The notes beneath the pieces were generated by a model. The model was given only the letters and a program-made list of their open reading frames with translations. It made no database searches and was not told the DNA's origin. Of a stretch of DNA of 10,164 nt, positions 5,570 through 10,164 are shown piece after piece. The position numbers and the translations under genes were made by a program. Position 1 is the stretch's first letter. Every line of letters begins with the position of its first letter. The stretch comes from an uncultured Mesorhizobium sp. Lineage in GTDB: Bacteria > Pseudomonadota > Alphaproteobacteria > Rhizobiales > Rhizobiaceae. The stretch covers positions 1 to 10,164 of the forward strand of contig CATMOC010000091.1 in NCBI GenBank assembly GCA_950071955.1. Reading direction: 5' to 3'.

Positions 5570-5945
5570 GAAGGTGTTCGACGCCTGGCTTTCGCCCGCG
5601 ATGCTCTCGCGGTTCATGCGGCCCCCTTCGACGACTGGCGCCGCCAGGGTGGAAAACAACCCGGTGAAAGGCGGCCGCTTCTCGATCGTGATGGTGACGC
5701 CGGAGAAGGAAATCCCCCACGCGGGAACCTATCTCGCAATCGATCCGCACTCCCACCTGTCGTTCACCTGGGAATCACCGCATTCGCTCGACGACAGCGT
5801 GGTCACCGTGGATTTCGCCGAAGCCGGGTCAGGCGCGACCGAAATCACGCTGCGGCAGGTGAAGTTCAGGAGCGAACAGTCGCGCGACGGCCACGTCGAG
5901 GGATGGACCACGATCCTGGATGCTCTCGACCAAGCGATCGCCTGA
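5511..5945 (+). CDS. SRPBCC (AHSA1-type) ligand-binding protein
   Basis: 144 aa, the usual size of a single START-like/AHSA1 domain. The N-terminal strand and helix LELTISRTIKAPREKVFDAWLSPAMLSRFM is the family signature. Mid-protein strands include KGGRFSIVMVTPEKE, GTYLAIDPHSHLSFTWES and VVTVDFAE, and the long C-terminal helix HVEGWTTILDALDQAIA closes the hydrophobic pocket. Such proteins bind hydrophobic small molecules in the cytosol. Activity cannot be told from sequence, and no catalytic residue is evident. The start is fixed by AAGGA at 5498. The first 59 bp overlap the ArsR gene in another frame, so the two are almost certainly one operon under ArsR control. ArsR-AHSA1 pairs are common in proteobacteria and actinobacteria. 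The ETF-QO gene downstream is 385 bp away and has its own promoter. Confidence 0.92.
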   Translation: MTTMTDLELTISRTIKAPREKVFDAWLSPAMLSRFMRPPSTTGAARVENNPVKGGRFSIVMVTPEKEIPHAGTYLAIDPHSHLSFTWESPHSLDDSVVTVDFAEAGSGATEITLRQVKFRSEQSRDGHVEGWTTILDALDQAIA

Positions 5946-6018
5946 CCGGGACGAAAGGCCGTGCCGGGGCCGGGGGCGATGATGTCTCGCCGGCGCCCTC
6001 GGTCGTCCCCCGATCAGG
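5941..6018 (+). other. Long imperfect hairpin after the SRPBCC gene
   Basis: CCTGACCGGGACGA (5941-5954) pairs with TCGTCCCCCGATCAGG (6003-6018), about 13 base pairs with one mismatch and a 2-nt bulge. Inside, GGCGA and TCGCC (flanking 5977-5990) can form a second short stem. The structure begins at the SRPBCC stop codon and has no T-run. It may act as a transcript-end or 3'-protecting structure, or may be chance. Beyond it, 6019-6170 shows no gene, tRNA or repeat that I can support; the open frames there look like GC-rich noise. Confidence 0.35.
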
Positions 6019-6171
6019 GAGTGCACGAGGCCTGTGCCGGCGGTCCTCCGGATGTTCCGGCTCCGCCTTGACTGCACGGGCGCCTTGGGCGGGGTCGCCG
6101 GATGCGCCGGCCGGATCGCCCTTTTCCTCCGCGGCATGCACGGCGGCGCAACTATCTTCCGGCTGTCCAGT

Positions 6172-6199
6172 TTGACGTTTACGTCAACGTGCGTAAATT
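6172..6199 (+). promoter_or_regulatory. Probable ETF-QO promoter with 16-bp palindromic operator
   Basis: TTGACGTTTACGTCAA (6172-6187) is a perfect 16-bp palindrome, overlapped by a second inverted pair TTTACG (6178-6183)/CGTAAA (6192-6197). TTGACG (6172-6177) with TAAATT (6194-6199) at 16-bp spacing makes a believable promoter, implying a leader of about 125 nt before the ATG. The palindrome resembles the ACGTTTACGT-type sites I recall for LiuR-like MerR regulators of branched-chain amino-acid and acyl-CoA catabolism, whose electrons pass through ETF-QO. The regulator's identity is inference. Confidence 0.55.
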
Positions 6200-6319
6200 C
6201 CCGCCGGGCGCAATTTCATCCGGGTTTTTTGACGCACACGGCGCCTGTGGTATCGCAATGGCGGCCGCATGCGCTATCACCAAAGGGGATGCACGCCATC
6301 CGGCCACGGCCGGAAAGCT

Positions 6320-6324
6320 GGAGG
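6320..6324 (+). promoter_or_regulatory. Ribosome binding site fixing the ETF-QO start
   Basis: GGAGG lies 6 bp before ATG 6331. It settles the start against in-frame ATGs at 6034 and 6289. The latter has AAAGGGG touching the ATG with no spacer, and both would precede the conserved N-terminus with unrelated sequence. Confidence 0.8.
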
Positions 6325-6330
6325 ACGAGA

Positions 6331-8046
6331 ATGAGCGAAGTTGAACGCGAAAGCATGGAGTTCGACGTGGTGATCGTTGGGGCGGGACCCGCCGGTCTCG
6401 CCGCGGCGATCCGCCTGAAGCAGGTGAACCCCGAGCTTTCGGTCGTCGTGCTGGAAAAGGGCGCCGAAGTCGGCGCCCACATCCTCTCCGGCGCGGTGGT
6501 CGATCCGGTCGGGATCGGCAAGCTCATTCCCGACTGGCAGAGCGAGAGCGATCATCCGTTCAGGACGCCGGTCACCGACGACCAGTTCCTGGTGCTCGGC
6601 CCGGCCGGGTCCGTCCGCCTCCCAAACTTCCTGATGCCGCCGCTGATGAGCAACCATGGCAACTACGCCGTCTCGCTCGGAAACGTCTGCCGCTGGCTCG
6701 CCGGCCATGCCGAAGCGCGGGGCGTCGAGATCTATCCGGGCTTTGCCGCGACCGAGGTGCTCTATGACGAAGCCGGCGCGGTGAAGGGCGTGGCGACCGG
6801 CGACATGGGCGTCGAGCGCGACGGCTCGCGCGGCCCGAACTATGCGCCGGGCATGGAACTCCACGGCAAGTACACGCTGATCGGCGAGGGCGTACGCGGG
6901 TCGCTCGCCAAGCAGCTGATCGCGAAGTTCAACCTTTCCGACGGCCGCGAGCCGCAGAAATTCGGCATTGGTCTCAAGGAGTTGTGGCAGGTCTCCCCCG
7001 AGAAGCACAAGCCGGGGCTGGTGCAGCATTCCTTCGGATGGCCCCTCGACAACGCGACCGGCGGCGGCTCCTTCCTGTACCACATGGAGGACAACCAGGT
7101 GGCCGTCGGCTTCGTCGTGCACCTGAACTACAAGAACCCCTATGTCTCGCCCTTCGAGGAGTTCCAGCGTTTCAAGACGCATCCGGCGATCCGCGAGACG
7201 TTCGAGGGCGGCAAGCGCCTCTCCTACGGCGCGCGCGCCATCACCGAGGGCGGCTGGCAGTCCGTGCCGAAGCTCACGTTCCCGGGCGGCGCGCTGATCG
7301 GCTGCTCCGCCGGCTTCGTCAACGTTCCGCGCATTAAGGGTTCGCACAACGCGGTGCTTTCGGGAATGATGGCGGCCGAGCACGTCGCCGAGGCGATTGC
7401 GGCGGGCCGTTCGGGCGACGAGATTTCCGGATACGAGGCGGGCTGGCGCGATTCGGCGATCGGCAAGGACCTGAAGCGGGTACGCAACGTCAAGCCGCTC
7501 TGGTCGCGCCTGGGGCTTTATGCCGGCGTCGCGCTCGGCGGCTTCGACATGTGGGTGAACACGCTCCTCGGCTTCTCCTTCTTCGGGACGATGAAGCACG
7601 GCAAGCCGGACTACGCCGCGCTCGAACCGGCCGAAAAGCACAGGCGCATCGATTATCCGAAACCCGACGGCGTGCTCACCTTCGACCGGCTCTCCTCCGT
7701 GTTCCTGTCGAACACCAACCACGAGGAGGACCAGCCGATCCACCTGAAGGTGAAGGACCCGGAGCTGCAGAAGAACTCCGAATACGGCGTCTTCTCGGGA
7801 CCTTCGACGCGCTACTGCCCGGCGGGCGTCTACGAATGGGTCGACGCGGACGGCAACGCGCTGGCCGGCGGTCCGGGATCGCCTGAAAAGGGCGGCGAGG
7901 TCTCGCACAAGAATCCCGAAGCCCGCTTCGTCATCAACGCGCAGAACTGCGTGCACTGCAAGACCTGCGACATCAAGGACCCGAACCAGAACATCAACTG
8001 GGTGCCGCCGCAGGGCGGCGAGGGGCCGGTGTACCCGAACATGTAG
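6331..8046 (+). CDS. Electron transfer flavoprotein-ubiquinone oxidoreductase (ETF-QO)
   Basis: 571 aa, full length for the family. It passes electrons from reduced ETF, fed by acyl-CoA, branched-chain amino-acid and dimethylglycine-type dehydrogenases, to ubiquinone at the inner face of the cytoplasmic membrane. An FAD-binding Rossmann motif VVIVGAGPAGLAAAIRL lies at 13-29, followed by EKGAEVGAHILSGAV. The quinone/membrane-associating region includes the LYAGVALGGFDMW segment (397-408). FAD contacts near 320-346 include IGCSAGFVNVPRIKGSHNA. A C-terminal [4Fe-4S] domain has Cys496 (RYCPAGVYEW) and the trio Cys540, Cys543 and Cys546 (NCVHCKTCDIKDP), with the usual ending NINWVPPQGGEGPVYPNM. 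All key residues are present and nothing is truncated. It is monocistronic by layout: its own promoter at 6172-6199 and a hairpin 8 bp after the stop. The etfAB genes are not in this window. Confidence 0.97.
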   Translation: MSEVERESMEFDVVIVGAGPAGLAAAIRLKQVNPELSVVVLEKGAEVGAHILSGAVVDPVGIGKLIPDWQSESDHPFRTPVTDDQFLVLGPAGSVRLPNFLMPPLMSNHGNYAVSLGNVCRWLAGHAEARGVEIYPGFAATEVLYDEAGAVKGVATGDMGVERDGSRGPNYAPGMELHGKYTLIGEGVRGSLAKQLIAKFNLSDGREPQKFGIGLKELWQVSPEKHKPGLVQHSFGWPLDNATGGGSFLYHMEDNQVAVGFVVHLNYKNPYVSPFEEFQRFKTHPAIRETFEGGKRLSYGARAITEGGWQSVPKLTFPGGALIGCSAGFVNVPRIKGSHNAVLSGMMAAEHVAEAIAAGRSGDEISGYEAGWRDSAIGKDLKRVRNVKPLWSRLGLYAGVALGGFDMWVNTLLGFSFFGTMKHGKPDYAALEPAEKHRRIDYPKPDGVLTFDRLSSVFLSNTNHEEDQPIHLKVKDPELQKNSEYGVFSGPSTRYCPAGVYEWVDADGNALAGGPGSPEKGGEVSHKNPEARFVINAQNCVHCKTCDIKDPNQNINWVPPQGGEGPVYPNM

Positions 8047-8053
8047 GGAAGCA

Positions 8054-8074
8054 ACGGCGGCGCCATGCCGCCGT
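8054..8074 (+). terminator. Terminator-like hairpin after ETF-QO
   Basis: ACGGCGGC-GCCAT-GCCGCCGT is a perfect 8-bp GC-rich stem with a 5-nt loop, beginning 8 bp after the stop codon. A second possible stem, CGTCG (8072-8076)/CGACG (8089-8093), follows. There is no T-tract, as is frequent in high-GC alphaproteobacteria. The rest of 8075-8185 shows no further feature; a TAAAAT at 8122-8127 lacks a partner -35. Confidence 0.55.
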
Positions 8075-8185
8075 CGATCCTTCGGCGCCGACGAAAACCG
8101 CCCGCCTACTTCACCGTGGTCTAAAATGCCACTTGATGCCGGCCGCGCCGCGTGCATTCTATGCAAGCAGGGGTAGACGGGCGGG

Positions 8186-8791
8186 ATGCGATCTCCGATG
8201 AAGTTGATGGCTGCGCTGGCACTGGCATGTATCGCAGGGTGGCCCACGCAGGCAGACGCCAAACCGAAGATCACCGAGAAGACCGAATACTACCAGATCT
8301 CGGGAAAGACCGGCGTCGACCTCTTGTGGGACATGAACCGCAAGGGACCGCGCCAGGGATTTCTAACCAAGGCGATCGCGCAGACCCGCTTCGAGACAGA
8401 CTTCCAGGGCGACATGGATTTCCAGAACGGTGTCTGCCGCGTCAGCGGCGGGGGTGTCGTGATGAAGATCACCTACATCTACCCGCAGCCGCGAGAAAAA
8501 CTAAGCGGGGACATGGTGCGGCGCTGGAAACTCTTCCAGGCCGACAATGTCCGTCACGAGAAAGTTCATGGTCGCATCGCCCGCGAGATGGCGTCGGTGC
8601 TGGACGAGAAAATCAGGAGTTTTGCCACCAAAGGCGACCGCCGCTGTAGCAACGCGATGGCGAAACTGAAGCGCGAAACCAAGGCGATCTACGACGCCTA
8701 TGAAAAGAAGCAGAACGATTTTGACCGGCAGGAGCATCGCGAGGGCGGCGCCGTCGACAGAAGCGTCGCGGTGCTGGTCGGGAAACGCTGA
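8186..8791 (+). CDS. Secreted DUF922 protein, predicted Zn-dependent protease
   Basis: 201 aa. Residues 1-25 are a Sec signal peptide (hydrophobic MKLMAALALACIAGWP, cleavage after ADA). The mature part matches DUF922 (COG5661, predicted secreted Zn-dependent proteases) in layout. An N-terminal strand TEYYQISGKTGVDLLWDMNRKGP is typical. The catalytic helix contains HEKVH at 124-128, an HExxH zinc motif within NVRHEKVHGRIAREM. After a helical stretch comes YDAYEKKQNDFDRQEHREGG, where His183 may be the third ligand, matching the family's 'FD..T.HG' end. Cys84 and Cys154 could form a disulfide. Proteolytic activity is inferred from the motif; no substrate is known. The start at 8186 has only a GGGCGGG stretch before it, and ATG 8198 is possible with the signal peptide intact either way. 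Its stop is 5 bp from the stop of the convergent nuclease-family gene. Confidence 0.82.
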   Translation: MRSPMKLMAALALACIAGWPTQADAKPKITEKTEYYQISGKTGVDLLWDMNRKGPRQGFLTKAIAQTRFETDFQGDMDFQNGVCRVSGGGVVMKITYIYPQPREKLSGDMVRRWKLFQADNVRHEKVHGRIAREMASVLDEKIRSFATKGDRRCSNAMAKLKRETKAIYDAYEKKQNDFDRQEHREGGAVDRSVAVLVGKR

Positions 8792-8796
8792 ATCCC

Positions 8797-9834
8797 TCAG
8801 AAGGCGCCGACCCGCTCCGCGCCTCCCGCCCGCGCCACCGCGACCTGCCCGGACAGGCGTTCGCGGCGGATGGAGAACTCGGTCAGTACCGGCAGATGAT
8901 CCGAGCCAGCGTCGTCGAGAAGCCGTATGTCGTGCAGGCGCAATCCGCGCTTGACCAGCACATGGTCCAGTTCCAGCCCGGCGAGGCGCCGCATGCCCTT
9001 GGGCAACGTGTCGTGAATCCATGTCGGGCCGAGGCGTTCGGGTTCGGCGAACTCTCCTTCGCGCACGAATGTCCGGAAGGCCGCGCTCCACGGAACGGAA
9101 TTGAAGTCGCCCGCGGCGATCGCGTCGTCGGTGAGGCGCGAGAGCCGCGGCGCCAACTCGCGCACTTCCCTGAACTGCGCCTTCGGCCATGGCCAGGCGA
9201 GATGGACCGCGGCGACCTCGACCGGGCGGCCGGCAAAATCGATCGTCGCCACCGCAAATCCCCGATACTTCCGGCATCCCGATCCCTCGGCCTCTAGCAT
9301 GGGACGTCGCGACAGGATCATGACGCTGCCGAACTTGGGATCACCGTGGCAGTCCAGCCGAAACGGATAGGCATCCCAGACGGCCGCGAGCCTCTCTCGC
9401 CACGGCGCCGACACTTCGTCCAGCGTGATGACGTCAGCGTCCACCTGCGCGATCAACGACAGCGCCTTCTCGGGAGCGGGATTGTCCCATTGCAGATTGA
9501 GGTGCAGCAGCCTGTAGACCGGTTGGTCATTCGCACCCGGCAGCACCGTAGCCGTCGCTTCGCTGTGCCAGGACGCGGGCGGGTAGGCGGTGGAATAGGC
9601 TCCTCCCGCGAGAGCGAGCGCTACCACACCATGCAGCCGCACCCGCGTCGCCAGGAGCCAGACCGCGCAGAGCGCGAGCAGCACGGCCAGATGGACCCGG
9701 AAATGCGAGAAGGAATCGAAGGCCGGATGCAGCCAGCCGAAGAAGCCGCCGACCAGCGGCAGCGAGACCACGCAGGTCACGGCAAGGCCCAAGTCCGCCC
9801 GCCCCGTTCGCTCTGCGTTGCCATCGTTCGCCAT
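8797..9834 (-). CDS. Membrane-anchored endonuclease/exonuclease/phosphatase-family protein
   Basis: 345 aa. The first 90 residues hold three predicted membrane helices (about 15-34, 46-66, 68-85). Residues 107-322 are an EEP domain with the metal and catalytic residues in order: Asn113 (LLHLNLQW), Glu140 (ITLDEVS), His211 (AAVHLAWP), Asp243/Asn245 (AAGDFNSVPWS), Asp290/His291 (LELDHVLV) and Asp312/His313 (GSDHLPVLTEF). The fold cleaves phosphoester bonds with a divalent cation; members act on nucleic acids, inositol phosphates or phospholipids. With three N-terminal helices and an 'LNLQWDN' start it belongs with bacterial membrane-bound EEP proteins such as the YafD/VsdC-like group, whose catalytic domain probably faces the periplasm. 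The substrate is unknown. It lies 60 bp downstream of the AMP nucleosidase gene on the same strand, with a weak GAGCGG before the ATG, so read-through from that gene is possible. Confidence 0.88.
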   Translation of the reverse strand: MANDGNAERTGRADLGLAVTCVVSLPLVGGFFGWLHPAFDSFSHFRVHLAVLLALCAVWLLATRVRLHGVVALALAGGAYSTAYPPASWHSEATATVLPGANDQPVYRLLHLNLQWDNPAPEKALSLIAQVDADVITLDEVSAPWRERLAAVWDAYPFRLDCHGDPKFGSVMILSRRPMLEAEGSGCRKYRGFAVATIDFAGRPVEVAAVHLAWPWPKAQFREVRELAPRLSRLTDDAIAAGDFNSVPWSAAFRTFVREGEFAEPERLGPTWIHDTLPKGMRRLAGLELDHVLVKRGLRLHDIRLLDDAGSDHLPVLTEFSIRRERLSGQVAVARAGGAERVGAF

Positions 9835-9894
9835 GGCCGCTCAATAGAAGGGAAAGTGCGGCACGATCAAGGTGACGGCGTTCGCCGGCGCGAC

Positions 9895-10164
9895 CTACTG
9901 GAAGGCAGTCTCCGAAAAACTCCTGAGCTTGCGCGAATGCAGCCGCTCGACCGGCATGGCCGCCAGCTTCTCCATCGCCTTCATGCCGATGATGAGATGC
10001 TGCGAGACCTGCCTCTTGTAGAAGTCGGTGGCCATTCCCGGCAGCTTCAGCTCGCCGTGCAGCGGCTTGTCGGAGACGCAGAGCAGCGTGCCGTAGGGCA
10101 CCCGGAAGCGGAAGCCGTTGGCGGCGATGGTGGCGGATTCCATGTCGAGCGCGATGGCGCGCGA
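9895..10164 (-). CDS. amn: AMP nucleosidase, C-terminal part (5' end outside window)
   Basis: The last 89 residues are visible; the frame is open to the window edge, with SRAIALDMESATIAANG already conserved before the internal Met at 10143. AMP nucleosidase hydrolyses AMP to adenine and ribose 5-phosphate in purine salvage and in control of adenylate pools. The visible part is the end of the phosphorylase-like catalytic domain. DMESATIAANG carries the Met-Glu ribose-binding signature of the purine nucleoside phosphorylase superfamily. It is followed by GFRFRVPYGTLLCVSDKPLHGELKLPG, whose VSDKPLHGE stretch includes the family's base-binding Asp and is very characteristic of Amn, then FYKRQVSQHLIIGMKAMEKL. 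It aligns with the end of E. coli Amn as I recall it. Nothing abnormal is visible. The stop is 60 bp upstream of the EEP-family gene on the same strand. Confidence 0.93.
   Translation of the reverse strand, partial: SRAIALDMESATIAANGFRFRVPYGTLLCVSDKPLHGELKLPGMATDFYKRQVSQHLIIGMKAMEKLAAMPVERLHSRKLRSFSETAFQ

Noticed and set aside
5866..6141. 91-codon minus-strand frame filling part of the gap before ETF-QO
   Set aside because: It is low-complexity (Pro/Ala/Arg/Glu), overlaps the SRPBCC 3' end in antisense, and a rival frame of similar length covers the same bases. No homologue is recognised.
6034..6330. 99-residue N-terminal extension of ETF-QO
   Set aside because: The conserved ETF-QO N-terminus begins at 6331 directly after GGAGG. 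The extension covers the promoter palindrome and has no family resemblance.
6277..8274. 665-codon open frame on the minus strand
   Set aside because: It is fully antisense to ETF-QO, which has every family motif. The product is a low-complexity Arg/Ala/Val shadow.
1..10164. Mobile element, CRISPR array, defence or secretion system
   Set aside because: No transposase, integrase, terminal repeats, regularly spaced repeats, toxin-antitoxin pair or nuclease-helicase cluster was found. Base composition is even across the window, and the gene set is ordinary chromosomal content.

Overview
The window is GC-rich chromosomal DNA from an alphaproteobacterium, most likely order Hyphomicrobiales (Rhizobiales) near Mesorhizobium and its relatives. 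This rests on base composition, strong C/G third-position bias and the character of the proteins (a rhizobial-style family-4-like uracil-DNA glycosylase, a YghU-type GST, ETF-QO). No 16S or other marker gene is present, so the genus is a guess. Twelve protein-coding genes are supported. The first (EamA transporter) and last (AMP nucleosidase) are cut by the window edges. No tRNA, rRNA, insertion sequence, phage gene or CRISPR array was seen.

Layout. 1-416 (+): C-terminal part of an EamA/DMT transporter. 506-1342 (-) and 1485-1883 (+): a divergent pair, an XRE/MmyB-like regulator and a four-helix membrane protein, separated by 142 bp that carry a candidate operator. 1933-5034: four genes on the minus strand, read from right to left: a secreted protein of unknown function, a uracil-DNA glycosylase-like protein, a YghU-type glutathione S-transferase and a small secreted His/Arg/Asp-rich protein. 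5183-5945 (+): a two-gene ArsR regulator/SRPBCC (AHSA1) operon with overlapping reading frames and a duplicated dyad over its promoter. 5946-6330: a 385-bp gap with a long hairpin and a likely promoter carrying a perfect 16-bp palindrome. 6331-8046 (+): full-length ETF-ubiquinone oxidoreductase. 8186-8791 (+): secreted DUF922 protein with an HExxH motif. 8797-9834 (-): membrane-anchored endonuclease/exonuclease/phosphatase-family protein. 9895-10164 (-): C-terminus of AMP nucleosidase.

How the genes relate. Most are housekeeping or accessory functions standing side by side rather than one pathway: electron delivery from acyl-CoA and amino-acid dehydrogenases to ubiquinone (ETF-QO), uracil repair, glutathione-dependent disulfide chemistry (YghU) and purine salvage (AMP nucleosidase). 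The two clear regulator-target pairs are XRE/MmyB with the membrane protein, and ArsR with SRPBCC. I found no convincing new multi-gene system. The items most worth a second look are the three candidate operators, the uracil-DNA glycosylase that lacks two of the four iron-sulfur cysteines, and the charged secreted protein.
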